Shown here one piece after another: positions 27,341 to 36,077 of a DNA stretch of 64,000 nt; position 1 is the stretch's first letter; each line of letters starts with the position of its first letter. Both the position numbers and the translations under genes were made by a program. The stretch lies in NCBI RefSeq assembly GCF_001429065.1, contig NZ_LMIB01000016.1, positions 195,684 to 259,683 of the forward strand. Direction: 5' to 3'. The stretch comes from Sphingomonas sp. Root710 (lineage in GTDB: Bacteria; Pseudomonadota; Alphaproteobacteria; Sphingomonadales; Sphingomonadaceae). The notes under the pieces were generated by a model. It saw only the letters and a list, made by a program, of their open reading frames with translations. It was not told where the DNA came from and ran no database searches.

Positions 27341-27997
27341 TCAGTCGCGGTCCGCGGGGGCGCCCAGCGGGAACATGTGGCGATAGGGCCGCGCCTCGTC
27401 GAGCGCGCGGGCATAGCTGGCCCGGGCGAGCAACCGCGCGCGATAGGCGTGCAGCGCTTCGAACCTCTCCGGGATCGCATAGGTCCAGTCAGCGTAGAGC
27501 AGCGCGGGCGCCGCTGCGCAGTCCGCGAGGCTGAAATCCTCGCTCGCCGCCCAGGTGCGGCCCTGCATATGCTCATCGAGCACCGCATAGGCGGTGTCGA
27601 ACGCCGCATGCCATTTCGCCAGCATGTCCTCGCCGCCCGGTTCGCGCCCGATCGCGGCGAATACGATCCGCTGCTGCGGATAGTTGATATAATTGTCGAA
27701 GAAACGGTCCCACATGCGCACGTCCGCCGCGATCAGCGGATCGTCGGGGATCAGCCGCGGCGCGTCCGGGAAGCGCGCGTCGAGATAATCGATGATCGAC
27801 GTGGCATCGAACACCAGCTTGCCGTCATGATCGATGACCGGGAATTTGCCGATCGGCCACAGCGCGGCGAATTCGCTGCCCACCTGCTCGTCTCCGCCCA
27901 GCTGGCGTACCTCGAAGGCAATCCCCTTCTCGTAGAAGGCGGTCTCGGCCTTCTGGCAATAGGAGGACAGCGGGTGAAGGTACATTTTCAGGGGCAT
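27341..27997 (-). CDS. Glutathione S-transferase family protein
   Basis: 218 residues. Thioredoxin-like N-terminal domain (residues 1-80) with YLHPLSSYCQKAETAFYEKG and the glutathione-binding cis-proline region KFPVIDHDG followed by ATSIIDYLD (Ser/Asp for the glutamyl end); helical C-terminal domain to the end. It would conjugate or reduce electrophiles with glutathione in the cytoplasm. GGAG lies six bases before the start. Only nine bases separate it from the nitroreductase stop, so the two are likely one transcript. Confidence 0.92.
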   Translation of the reverse strand: MPLKMYLHPLSSYCQKAETAFYEKGIAFEVRQLGGDEQVGSEFAALWPIGKFPVIDHDGKLVFDATSIIDYLDARFPDAPRLIPDDPLIAADVRMWDRFFDNYINYPQQRIVFAAIGREPGGEDMLAKWHAAFDTAYAVLDEHMQGRTWAASEDFSLADCAAAPALLYADWTYAIPERFEALHAYRARLLARASYARALDEARPYRHMFPLGAPADRD

Positions 27998-28006
27998 GAC
28001 ACGCTC

Positions 28007-28687
28007 CTAGTCGTGAAAGGTCACAGCTTCCTCTATCGGCGCGCGCTCCATGCGGTAGCCGGCCTCGGGCGCGTCATGGTCGGGATAGCCGAAGGATATG
28101 CCGAACAGCAGCCGGAAATCCTCGCTGATGCCGAGTTCGGCGCGCACCACGTCGCCGAAGAAGCCCAGCATCGTCTGCGGCACCCCGCCCAGACCATGCG
28201 CGACCAGCGACAGCAGCAGCGTCTGCGCATACATGCCGACATCGGCGGCGACGCGGACATGATCGCCGATCGCGGGCATGAACAGGAAGGCAGCATGCGG
28301 CGCGCCGAAGAAATCGAGATTCTGCCGCGACAGGGCGTCGCGCCCTGCATGGTCCTCACGCGTGACCCCCATCGCCTGGAGGTAGGTCATCCCCTGTTCG
28401 CGGCGGCGGACACCATAGACGCCGGGATAGGCGGGCCCGTCGAAGAAGAAATCAGGCGACAGCCGCTGCGCCACCCAGGCGGCGTCGAGCGCCGCCGCCA
28501 TCCGGTCGCGCGCCGCCCCCGAGACGATATGCACCTGCCAGGGCTGGGTATTGCAATTGGACGGCGCGCGCTGCGCTTCTTCTAATATCGTGCGAAGCAG
28601 CGCCGCGGGCACCGGATCGGGCCGGAAACGCCGCACCGAGCTGCGCGCGCGGACGGTCTCGCTGAACGACAAGCTGTCGCCCGGCAT
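28007..28687 (-). CDS. Nitroreductase family FMN-dependent oxidoreductase
   Basis: 226 residues. Typical NfsB/FRase-like features: RSSVRRFRPDPVP at the N-terminus for FMN phosphate, the APSNCNTQPWQVHIV motif near residue 45, and GLGGVPQTMLGFF in the second half. It reduces nitro groups, quinones or similar with NAD(P)H. It overlaps the upstream small-protein gene by one base (TGATG), which implies translational coupling, and is followed nine bases later by a GST gene. Confidence 0.92.
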   Translation of the reverse strand: MPGDSLSFSETVRARSSVRRFRPDPVPAALLRTILEEAQRAPSNCNTQPWQVHIVSGAARDRMAAALDAAWVAQRLSPDFFFDGPAYPGVYGVRRREQGMTYLQAMGVTREDHAGRDALSRQNLDFFGAPHAAFLFMPAIGDHVRVAADVGMYAQTLLLSLVAHGLGGVPQTMLGFFGDVVRAELGISEDFRLLFGISFGYPDHDAPEAGYRMERAPIEEAVTFHD

Positions 28688-28869
28688 CAGCGCAGCTTCG
28701 CGATGTTCAGGCCGTCGGCCTTGGCGCGGTCCTTGGTCGATTCCTCGCTGCGCTTGAGCGCCTTGGCGATCGCCTTCAGCGCCATGCCTTTTTTCGCCAG
28801 GGTGTGGAGTTTCTGCACCTCGTCGGGGGTCCAGGGCTGGCGGTGTCGTTCGAAACGGTCGCCGGACAT
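28687..28869 (-). CDS. Small SANT/Myb-like helical protein (60 aa)
   Basis: 60 residues. The core QPWTPDEVQKLHTLAKKGMA followed by LKAIAKALKRSEESTKDRAK has the tryptophan and helix spacing of SANT/Myb-like DNA-binding folds, and the protein is strongly basic. The ATG with AGGGGG upstream defines the start; a longer upstream reading lacks a site. It is coupled to the nitroreductase gene by a TGATG overlap. It may be a small regulator of this stress operon, but no function is established. Confidence 0.72.
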   Translation of the reverse strand: MSGDRFERHRQPWTPDEVQKLHTLAKKGMALKAIAKALKRSEESTKDRAKADGLNIAKLR

Positions 28870-29083
28870 ACTATCCCCCTTCCAGTCATATGGTCTGCAC
28901 GGGTCCTTGTCCGCAGCGGTAGCATTTCGCGCATGACGCGCCAGAAGTTTTTCGCCTGTCTGCCGTGATTTGCGCGCCGCGGTGATAGGGTGTAGCGTGC
29001 GTTGATCGCCGCCATCTCGCATGCAGGCATGCGGCGACCGAGAGACGCTTTTGCTCCCGCTTGCCATCAGGCGGAGCATGACG

Positions 29084-29317
29084 ATGACCCAACCTCCCTG
29101 CGACACCACCCTGCTGGAGCAGCTTCGCCGCCGCGCGCTCGCCGCTGCGGCCGGCAGCGACGATCCGCTGGTCCGCCAGCAGTTCAGCGATCTGGCGCAG
29201 AGCTATGCTGAAACCGCGACCGAGCTGCGCGATCACGGCGCCGCGGTCATGCCGTCGCCGGATCTGACCCGAATGCCATGGCGGTCCGTGCCGCTATGGA
29301 TCACCAACGACCAATAA
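29084..29317 (+). CDS. Hypothetical small protein (77 aa)
   Basis: 77 residues from the ATG that has GGAG seven bases upstream; an ATG six bases earlier is possible. Predicted mostly helical: LLEQLRRRALAAAAGSDDPL then QQFSDLAQSYAETATELRDH, ending in a tail with several prolines and tryptophans. No signal peptide or cysteine motif. I do not recognise the family. It is followed by a 39-residue basic gene with a 22-base gap. Confidence 0.6.
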   Translation: MTQPPCDTTLLEQLRRRALAAAAGSDDPLVRQQFSDLAQSYAETATELRDHGAAVMPSPDLTRMPWRSVPLWITNDQ

Positions 29318-29339
29318 ACCCAGCATCAAGGAAAGCGTC

Positions 29340-29459
29340 ATGGCCAAGGGCCAACAGAAGAAGACCAAGGAAGTCCGCAAGCCGAAAAAGGAAGCACCGC
29401 CAAAAGGCAATGCATCCAATCCGTCTCAGAAAAATACGGTGATGGGCGTGAAATCCTGA
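29340..29459 (+). CDS. Very small lysine-rich protein (39 aa)
   Basis: 39 residues: MAKGQQKKTKEVRKPKKEAP, then a short Asn/Gln/Ser tail ending MGVKS. A good ribosome site (AAGGAAAG) lies about five bases before ATG. About one third of the residues are basic. Similar short lysine-rich proteins occur widely in alphaproteobacteria as unannotated genes; a nucleic-acid or ribosome-linked role is only a guess. It follows the 77-residue gene on the same strand. Confidence 0.6.
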   Translation: MAKGQQKKTKEVRKPKKEAPPKGNASNPSQKNTVMGVKS

Positions 29460-29521
29460 CGACCCGCAGAGGCCATCGGGATCAGGCATGACGTACACAC
29501 CCTAATTGACCTTCCTTAAAA

Positions 29522-30877
29522 ATGGATGCACTTTCACGCCATAATGAGAATGGCGGGGAGATGCACGTGGATATGGCGAGCGACAAGAGCCGGACACAGC
29601 CGCCCCCGCGCGGCCCGTTCATCCATCCGGGCTATGGCGCGGGCTTCATGCTGGTCGTGTCGCTCTTCTTCATTTGGGCGATCGCCAATAATTTCAACGA
29701 CATATTGATCCGCCAATTCCAGAAGGCGCTGGCGCTCGACCGCGCCGAGGCGGGGCTGATCCAGTTCGTCTATTATATCGGCTATTTCACCATGGCGCTG
29801 CCCGCGGGGCTGGTGATGCGCCGCTTCGGCTATCGCGCCGGGATCATCACCGGGCTGCTGCTCTATGCGGCTGGGGCGCTGCTGTTCTGGCCAGCGGCAG
29901 AGGTGCGGCTCTATTTGCCCTTCCTCGCTGCGCTCTACATCATCGCCTGCGGCGCGGCTTTCCTCGAGACCGCCGCCAACCCCTATGTCGTAGCCTTCGG
30001 CGATCCCGGCCGCGCCTCGCAGCGTTTGAATTTCGCCCACGCCTTCAACGGGCTCGGCTCGGTGCTCGCCCCCGCGCTCGGCGGCATCTTCATCTTCTCG
30101 GGGATCGAGCACGGCCATGCGGCGCTGGCGTCGATGTCACCCGCCGATCTCGAGGCTTATCGCGCCGCCGAGGCGCAGATGGTGCAGATGCCCTATCTGA
30201 TCCTGGCGATCGTTGTCGCGCTGGTCGCGCTGGCGGTCGCCTTCGTGCCATTGCCTACGGTCGACACCAGCGGCGGCGCGGCGGATGCCGACGGCAAGCG
30301 CCCCGGCCTCGCCAGCCTGCTGCGCCAACGCGGGCTGACCCGCGCGGTGGTCGCGCAATTCTTCTACATCGGCGCGCAGGTGAGCCTGTGGAGCTTCTTC
30401 GTCGACTTCGTGAAGGAGACCGCCCCCGCCGTCTCGGAAAAGCACGCCGCCTTCCTGCTCTCGGGCAGCCTCGTCCTGTTCATGCTCGGCCGCTTCATCG
30501 GCGCGGCGCTGATGACGCGTTTCCTGCCCGCCAGGCTGCTCGCCATCGCCGCCGCGTCGACGATCGCGCTCATTACGCTTGCGGCATTTCTTTCGGGCAC
30601 CGCCGCCGTCGCAGCTCTCACGCTTACGGGGCTGACCACCTCGATCATTTTCCCGACGATCTTCTCGCTGGGCGTACGCGACCTCGGCCCCCGCGCTTCG
30701 CTCGGCGCGTCGCTGCTGATCATGTCGATCGTCGGCGGCGCGATCCTGCCCCCGCTGATGGGCCTGCTCAGCCAGACCGCCCTCGGCCTGCGCGGCTCGC
30801 TGCTCGTCCCCGCGATCAGCTGCGCGATCATCGCGCTGTACGGATGGCGTCAGGCGACGAGGGATGCGGCGATTTAG
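29522..30877 (+). CDS. FucP-type sugar MFS transporter
   Basis: 451 residues from the first ATG, with about 12 membrane segments. It resembles the fucose:H+ symporter branch: FFIWAIANNFNDILIRQFQK in segment 1, QFVYYIGYFTMALPAGLVM, and FLETAANPYVVAFG, a strong FucP-family motif. The start is uncertain: an ATG at 29561 and a GTG at 29567 follow GGGGAG, and the GTG has the best spacing. Substrate may be a hexose or a related sugar. Its stop is followed at once by a strong terminator hairpin. Confidence 0.9.
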   Translation: MDALSRHNENGGEMHVDMASDKSRTQPPPRGPFIHPGYGAGFMLVVSLFFIWAIANNFNDILIRQFQKALALDRAEAGLIQFVYYIGYFTMALPAGLVMRRFGYRAGIITGLLLYAAGALLFWPAAEVRLYLPFLAALYIIACGAAFLETAANPYVVAFGDPGRASQRLNFAHAFNGLGSVLAPALGGIFIFSGIEHGHAALASMSPADLEAYRAAEAQMVQMPYLILAIVVALVALAVAFVPLPTVDTSGGAADADGKRPGLASLLRQRGLTRAVVAQFFYIGAQVSLWSFFVDFVKETAPAVSEKHAAFLLSGSLVLFMLGRFIGAALMTRFLPARLLAIAAASTIALITLAAFLSGTAAVAALTLTGLTTSIIFPTIFSLGVRDLGPRASLGASLLIMSIVGGAILPPLMGLLSQTALGLRGSLLVPAISCAIIALYGWRQATRDAAI

Positions 30878-30905
30878 CCCTCTCCCATTTGGGGAGAGGG
30901 GTTTT
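30878..30905 (+). terminator. Rho-independent terminator after the FucP-like gene
   Basis: CCCTCTCCC and GGGAGAGGG pair around a five-base loop, followed by GTTTTAG. It starts one base after the stop codon and also lies at the end of the converging ligase gene. Confidence 0.75.
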
Positions 30906-30910
30906 AGGTC

Positions 30911-32686
30911 TCACCCCTTATACAACCCGTCCAGCCTATCCCCATAGACCGCGCGGATTGCGTGGCGGCGGTTCTTCATCGACGGGGTCATCTGTTCATT
31001 GTCGATCGAAAAGGGCTCGTCGGCGATGGCGATGCGGCGGACCTTCTCGATCACCGACAGGTCGGCATTGACCCGGTCGACCGCCGCCATCAACGCGCGA
31101 TGAAGCTCGGCATTGCCGCTGAGCTTCGCCAGTTCGGGGGAAAGCCCCTTCTCCGCCGCCCAGCCAGCCAGCCATTCCTGATCGGGCACGATCAGCCCGA
31201 CGACATAGGGCCGCTTGTCGCCCGAGATCATCGCCTGGGCGATCTCGGGCTGCAGGGTCAGCATGCCTTCGACCTTCTGGGGCGCGATATTGTCGCCCTT
31301 GTCGTTGACGATGATGTCCTTCTTGCGGTCGGTAATCTTCAGCCGCCCGGCTTCGTCGAGCAGGCCGACGTCGCCGGTGTGCAACCAGCCGTCCTTGAGC
31401 ACCCGCTCGGTCTCGGTCTCGTTGCGCCAATAGCCGTGCATCACCAGCTCGCCGCGCACCAATATCTCGCCATCCTCGGCGATCCTGACCTCGACCCCCT
31501 TCATCGGCGGGCCGACCGTGTCGCTCCTGATCCCCGCGCTGGGCCGGTTGCACGACACCACCGGCCCTGCCTCGGTCTGGCCATAGCCCTGCAGCAGCGT
31601 GAGCCCCAGCGCCGAGAAGAACTGGCCGATCTCGGGGTTGAGCGGCGCGCCGCCCGAGACCAGCGCCTTGCTCCGCCCGCCGAAGCGCTTCTGCACCTTG
31701 GGCTTCAGCAGCAAGTCAACCGCGAGTTTGGCGGGATAGTCGACCAACCGCAGTTTATCGCGCGCGCCCAGCTCGATCGCCTTGTCGAGCAGCTTCTGGC
31801 CGATGCCGCCCTGTTTCTCGACCGCCTTGATCAGCCGTGCGCGGATCAGCTCGAACAGGCGCGGGACGACGACCATGATCGTCGGGCCCACCTCCTCGAT
31901 ATTGGCGGCGAGCTTTTCCAGCCCCTCGGCATAATAGATCTGCCCGCCCAGCCCGATCGGGAGGAACTGGCCGCCCGAATGCTCATAGGCGTGGCTCAGC
32001 GGCAGGAAGGACAGGAATATCTCGTCCCCCCAGCCGAAATCGGCATCGATGATGTCGATGCAGCCTTCGACATTGCACAGGATCGCGCCATGATGCTGGC
32101 GCACGCCGCGCGGCGCGCCGCCGGTCCCGCTGGTGTAGATCAGGCAGGCGAGGTCCTCGCGCCGGACATCGGCGACCGCGTCCGCCGCCGCCGCGACATC
32201 GGCGTTGGGATCGCCCGCGAGATCGCTGAACGACAGGGTGCGTGTGCCGCCGGGGGGCAGCGCCTCCATCGCGATCAGGAATTCGCAGGTGGACGAGCGG
32301 ACGATCGCCGGCAACAGCACCTGGGCCAGCTTCGCGGTCGAGACGATCGCCGCCCGCGCGCCGCTATTCTCCAGGATGTGGGTGTGATCGCGCTCGGTGT
32401 TGGTGGTGTAGGTCGGCACGGTGACGCAGCCCGCCGCCATGATCGCGAGGTCGGCGATGCAGAATTCGGGGCGGTTCTCCGAGACGAGGACGACCCGGTC
32501 ACCTTCCTTCAACCCCTCGGCCTTCAGCGCCCTGGCGAGCGAGGCGACCTGGCGCGCCACCTCGGCCCAGCTCAGCGGAGTCCAGGCACCGCCCTGCTTC
32601 GACCAGAGGAACGGCGCGTCGCCTTTCTCCGCGGCGCGGGTGAAGAACATGGTGACGAGGTTCGGGAATCGCTCGAAGGTCCGCAT
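30911..32686 (-). CDS. Long-chain fatty-acid-CoA ligase-like AMP-forming synthetase
   Basis: 591 residues, ANL superfamily, FAA1/FadD15-like branch. It activates a fatty acid to acyl-CoA with ATP. The P-loop is IYTSGTGGAPRGV, unusual because the common TG and K are replaced by GG and R. Other motifs are normal: LPLSHAYEHSGGQ, GYGQTEAGPVVSCNRP and the hinge WLHTGDVGLLDEAGRLKITD with DRKKDIIVNDKGDNIAP. AGGAGAGACG precedes the start. It converges on the sugar transporter gene. Substrate chain length is not predictable. Confidence 0.9.
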   Translation of the reverse strand: MRTFERFPNLVTMFFTRAAEKGDAPFLWSKQGGAWTPLSWAEVARQVASLARALKAEGLKEGDRVVLVSENRPEFCIADLAIMAAGCVTVPTYTTNTERDHTHILENSGARAAIVSTAKLAQVLLPAIVRSSTCEFLIAMEALPPGGTRTLSFSDLAGDPNADVAAAADAVADVRREDLACLIYTSGTGGAPRGVRQHHGAILCNVEGCIDIIDADFGWGDEIFLSFLPLSHAYEHSGGQFLPIGLGGQIYYAEGLEKLAANIEEVGPTIMVVVPRLFELIRARLIKAVEKQGGIGQKLLDKAIELGARDKLRLVDYPAKLAVDLLLKPKVQKRFGGRSKALVSGGAPLNPEIGQFFSALGLTLLQGYGQTEAGPVVSCNRPSAGIRSDTVGPPMKGVEVRIAEDGEILVRGELVMHGYWRNETETERVLKDGWLHTGDVGLLDEAGRLKITDRKKDIIVNDKGDNIAPQKVEGMLTLQPEIAQAMISGDKRPYVVGLIVPDQEWLAGWAAEKGLSPELAKLSGNAELHRALMAAVDRVNADLSVIEKVRRIAIADEPFSIDNEQMTPSMKNRRHAIRAVYGDRLDGLYKG

Positions 32687-32791
32687 CGTCTCTCCTGCCG
32701 CGTCTTGTGCGCCGTCAAACGGGTATAGGCCCGCGCGCGCGGCCGTGGATAGAGTCTAACCGTTACAGATGCGCGCACATCCACAACCGTC

Positions 32792-32878
32792 GTCATCCTG
32801 AACTTGTTTCAGGATCCACCGCGCCACGGGAGCGACGCTCTGGTTGAGGCGTGGACCCTGAAACAAGTCCAGGATGAC
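32792..32878. repeat. 87-nt palindromic repeat, family A (copy 2)
   Basis: Same length and outer arms as the element at 12232-12318: GTCATCCTGAAC at the left and a slightly changed CAGGATGAC at the right. The centre, with GGATCCACCGCGCCACGGGA, also matches. It lies between the ligase promoter region and the ggt stop codon. Confidence 0.82.
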
Positions 32879-32903
32879 CGATAATGGCGTCAAGCGCTGT
32901 GGC

Positions 32904-34634
32904 CTATTCCGACGGTCGGTCCTTCTGGAGCACCGCCGCCGCCGGCTTGACCGCCTTGCCGTCGAGCCCCATCGACACGCCCTCGCTGCGCGGATCGGCG
33001 GCGCCGGCCCAGCCGCCGTCGCGCCATTCGATTGCGTTGGCCTTCAGGCCGAGCGGCGCGACCGTCAGCTTCTCGCCCAGCGTGGCAAGCGCGGGCAGCA
33101 TCGCCTCGATCGCGGTGTCGCGCTCGGCGACGCCGCCGGGCCCCGGCGCATAAAGCAGGCCGAGCGAGATCGCGTCCTGCGCGCTCAGCTTCCAGTCGAT
33201 CACCCCGATCACCGCCTTGGCGACCTGCGCGATGATCGTCGACCCGCCCGCCGCGCCGATCGACAGCCGCACCTTGCCTTGCGGATCGAAGACGATCAGC
33301 GGCGACATCGAGCTGCGCGGGCGCTTGCCGCCCTCGACCCGGTTCGCGGTCAGCACGCCGTCCCGTTCGGGGTTCAGGTTGAAGTCGGTCAGCTCGTTGT
33401 TGAGGAACAGGCCATTCATGCTCTGGCCCGATCCGAACACGCTCTCGATCGTCACCGTCGCCTGCGCGACATTCCCCCAGCGGTCGACCGCGGTGAGCGA
33501 CGAGGTGCCATGCTCGGGCTGCCGCTCGGCGGGTGCGAAGACCGGCGCACCGGGTGGAGTGCCCGCCGCAATGCTGGCCATTGTCGCATCGGGCGAGATC
33601 AGCGCCGAGCGCGCGGCGATATAGTCGGCGCTGAGCAATCCTTCGACCGGCACCTTCACATAGTCGGGATCGGCGATCCAAGCGTCGCGATCGGCATAGG
33701 CCAGCCGCGAGCTTTCGGCGAACAGGTGCCAGGCGACCGGCGAATCCTTGCCAAGCGCCGCCATGTCGAAACGTTCGAGCTGCTTCAGAATCGCCAGCAC
33801 CACGATCGTGCCCGAGGCGGGCGGGCCCATGCCGCAGATGCGATAGCCGCGATAGGCGCCGCAGACCGGGGGCCGCTCGCGCAGCTGATAGCTGGCGAGG
33901 TCGCCCGCCGTCATCTTCGACGGATTGCGTTGCGCGCCGTTGACCGTCGTCACCAGCGTCTGCGCCGCCGGGCCGACATAGAAATAATCGGGGCCATGGC
34001 GCGCGATCGCGTCATAGAAGGCCGCGAGCTCCGGATTCTTCACCAACGTGCCGACCGGCTTGGCCTGCCCGTCGGCCGTGTAGAGATAGGCCTTGGCCCA
34101 GTCGTTGAAAAAGCCAGTCGCCGGCATCCTCGTCAGGAAATTGTTGAAGCGAGGCGTGATCGCCCAACCGTCGCGTGCCAGCTTGGTGGCGGGGCCGAAC
34201 AGCGCTTTCCATTTCAGCCTGCCATGGTTGGCGTGCGCGGCCTCCATCAGCCGCAATTCACCTGGCACGCCAACGCTGCGCCCGCCGGGCACCGCCTGCC
34301 GCATCCCCATCGGCTTGCCGTCGGGACCGAAGAACCAGCGCGCATCGGCCGCCGCCGGGGCCGCCTCGCGCGCGTCATAGCTGCGGACCTTGCCGGTCCT
34401 GGCGTCATAATGGACGAGAAAACCACCGCCGCCGAGCCCCGAATGCCCCGGCTCGACCACCCCGAGCGCGAGCATCATCGCCACCGCCGCATCGGCCGCC
34501 GTCCCGCCCTTCTTGAGGATCTCGACCCCCGCCGCCGCCGCGCGCGGATCGGCGGCGGAGACCATCGGCTTCGCAGCCTGAGCCGCAACCGGCGCGAGGA
34601 TGAGGAGAAGGGCGGTTAGGATGCGCTGCAACAT
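32904..34634 (-). CDS. ggt: Gamma-glutamyltransferase (glutathione hydrolase)
   Basis: 576 residues. Signal peptide of about 20 residues (ends AAQA) sends it to the periplasm. It is made as a precursor that cleaves itself before the catalytic threonine, here Thr377 in EHGTSSLTAVD. Conserved motifs: GGTAADAAVAMMLALGVVEP, GHSGLGGGGF, and GMGPPASGTIV plus RPRSSMSP in the small subunit. It hydrolyses glutathione or transfers gamma-glutamyl groups. Family well supported; it stands alone with repeats or short gaps on both sides. Confidence 0.95.
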   Translation of the reverse strand: MLQRILTALLLILAPVAAQAAKPMVSAADPRAAAAGVEILKKGGTAADAAVAMMLALGVVEPGHSGLGGGGFLVHYDARTGKVRSYDAREAAPAAADARWFFGPDGKPMGMRQAVPGGRSVGVPGELRLMEAAHANHGRLKWKALFGPATKLARDGWAITPRFNNFLTRMPATGFFNDWAKAYLYTADGQAKPVGTLVKNPELAAFYDAIARHGPDYFYVGPAAQTLVTTVNGAQRNPSKMTAGDLASYQLRERPPVCGAYRGYRICGMGPPASGTIVVLAILKQLERFDMAALGKDSPVAWHLFAESSRLAYADRDAWIADPDYVKVPVEGLLSADYIAARSALISPDATMASIAAGTPPGAPVFAPAERQPEHGTSSLTAVDRWGNVAQATVTIESVFGSGQSMNGLFLNNELTDFNLNPERDGVLTANRVEGGKRPRSSMSPLIVFDPQGKVRLSIGAAGGSTIIAQVAKAVIGVIDWKLSAQDAISLGLLYAPGPGGVAERDTAIEAMLPALATLGEKLTVAPLGLKANAIEWRDGGWAGAADPRSEGVSMGLDGKAVKPAAAVLQKDRPSE

Positions 34635-34706
34635 GGCGGCAGCTTATTGGATTAACGGGCCGCTTCAACCCACAACGCAATATCCCCCTCCCTTCAGAGG
34701 AGGGGA

Positions 34707-35741
34707 TTAGGAAGTCCCTACCACCTCCGCCACGGTCGCGAACCCATCACGGTCGAGCAGCTTCACCAGCCCGGCATTGATCCGCTTCGCCAGCCCCGGC
34801 CCTTCATAGACCAGCGCCGAATAGAGCTGGACGAGGCTCGCCCCCGCCCGGATGCGGGCATAGGCGTCCTCGGCGCCGGCGATGCCGCCCGCCGCGATCA
34901 GCGGCATCGTGCCCCCGGTCGCCTTGCGGAAATCGGCGAGGCGCTGTTGCGCCAGATCACGCAGTGGCGCGCCCGACAAGCCGCCTGATTCCCCGGCATG
35001 GCGTGACGCCAGCGCCGGGCGCGAGATGGTGGTGTTCGACACGATCAGCCCATCGAGGCGATGCGCCGCCGAAATCTCGGCGATGTCGTCGATATCGGCG
35101 GGCTCCAGATCGGGCGCGACCTTGAGGAAGACGGGTGGGCCGCCGGCGGGCCGCGCCGCCATCACCGCCGCGAGCAATTCGGTGAGCGCGCCCTTGTCCT
35201 GCAAGGCGCGCAGGCCCGGCGTGTTGGGCGAGGAGATGTTGACCGTAAGGTAGCGCGCCACCCCCGCCATCACCTGCACCCCGCGCGCATAATCGGCGAT
35301 CCGGTCGGCGGCGTCCTTGTTCGCGCCGATATTGACCCCGACGATGCCGGGACGGGCGTTGCGGCGCAACAGCCGCTCATGCGCCGCCGCCTGGCCGCCA
35401 TTGTTGAAGCCCATGCGGTTGATAACCGCCCGGTCCTCGACCAGGCGGAACAGGCGCGGACGCGGATTGCCCGCCTGCGGGAAGGGGGTCAGCGTCCCCA
35501 CTTCGGCGAAACCGAAGCCGAGGGCGAGGATCGCGTCGGGCACCTGCGCATCCTTGTCGAACCCGGCGGCAAGGCCGACCGGATTGGGAAAGCGCAACCC
35601 CGCGACATCGATCGCCAGCCGCGGATCGGCAGCGGGCAAAGCGCCCTTAGGTTTCAGCCGCAACGCCCGGATCGTCGCGCGGTGCGCGCGTTCGGCCTCG
35701 AGGGTGAAAATCAACGGGCGGAGGGCGGTGTAGAGCGACAT
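34707..35741 (-). CDS. pyrD: Dihydroorotate dehydrogenase (quinone), class 2
   Basis: 344 residues. It oxidises dihydroorotate to orotate for pyrimidine synthesis and passes electrons to quinone at the inner membrane. The N-terminal helix pair (LYTALRPLIFTLEAERAH) is the membrane/quinone part that marks class 2. FMN and substrate motifs: NPVGLAAGFDKDAQ, NRMGFNNGG, VNISSPNTPGLR and IAAGGIAGAEDAYARIRAGA. The gene is read alone on the minus strand, divergent from the suf operon. Confidence 0.96.
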   Translation of the reverse strand: MSLYTALRPLIFTLEAERAHRATIRALRLKPKGALPAADPRLAIDVAGLRFPNPVGLAAGFDKDAQVPDAILALGFGFAEVGTLTPFPQAGNPRPRLFRLVEDRAVINRMGFNNGGQAAAHERLLRRNARPGIVGVNIGANKDAADRIADYARGVQVMAGVARYLTVNISSPNTPGLRALQDKGALTELLAAVMAARPAGGPPVFLKVAPDLEPADIDDIAEISAAHRLDGLIVSNTTISRPALASRHAGESGGLSGAPLRDLAQQRLADFRKATGGTMPLIAAGGIAGAEDAYARIRAGASLVQLYSALVYEGPGLAKRINAGLVKLLDRDGFATVAEVVGTS

Positions 35742-36037
35742 GCAGGTCGCCTAGAGCATTTCGTTCCGCCATCAAAGCGGCTCGCCCCACAGTTTTTTCT
35801 CGTCCCGCCGGGATTAAACCGCCGCCGTCATCCGTTCATTCATGATCGCGCCATGCCTCCCCGTGGCACATGCGCGTAACGGTTGTCGCGTGGCTCTGAA
35901 CAGCCCCTGGGCCACGCGGCATCGGATGGCCACCCTGGTTCATTCGATGGCCCGGCCGGTTTACGGCCGGCCGGGCTTTCCGATCCCCCAAAAGCATCGC
36001 CACACCCTTGACCTCGACCGCATCCGCGCCCATCTGC
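35742..36037. other. Intergenic region between pyrD and the suf operon
   Basis: About 300 bases without a convincing gene. It contains a GC-rich palindrome at 35951-35975 (CCCGGCCGG arms, 7-base loop) and TTGACC at 36008-36013, a possible -35 box for the suf operon, without a clear -10 box at the usual distance. An 84-codon open frame across it has no ribosome site and spans the regulatory palindrome, so I do not call it a gene. Confidence 0.6.
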
Positions 36038-36064
36038 CCAATCGGATCGAATCAGTCCGATTGG
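36038..36064. promoter_or_regulatory. IscR/Rrf2-like operator before the suf operon
   Basis: A perfect palindrome, CCAATCGGA and TCCGATTGG around 9 bases, ends 13 bases before the start of the Rrf2 regulator. The centre GAATCAGTC matches the RWWWYAGTC core of the type 1 IscR site, and the flanks keep the GA before it. The regulator encoded next is in the same family, so autorepression is likely. Position over the start region fits repression. Confidence 0.7.
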
Positions 36065-36077
36065 AAAACGAGCCAGC

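Noticed and set aside
35951-35975. GC-rich hairpin as a terminator
   Set aside because: No T-run; lies far from the end of any gene pointing toward it.
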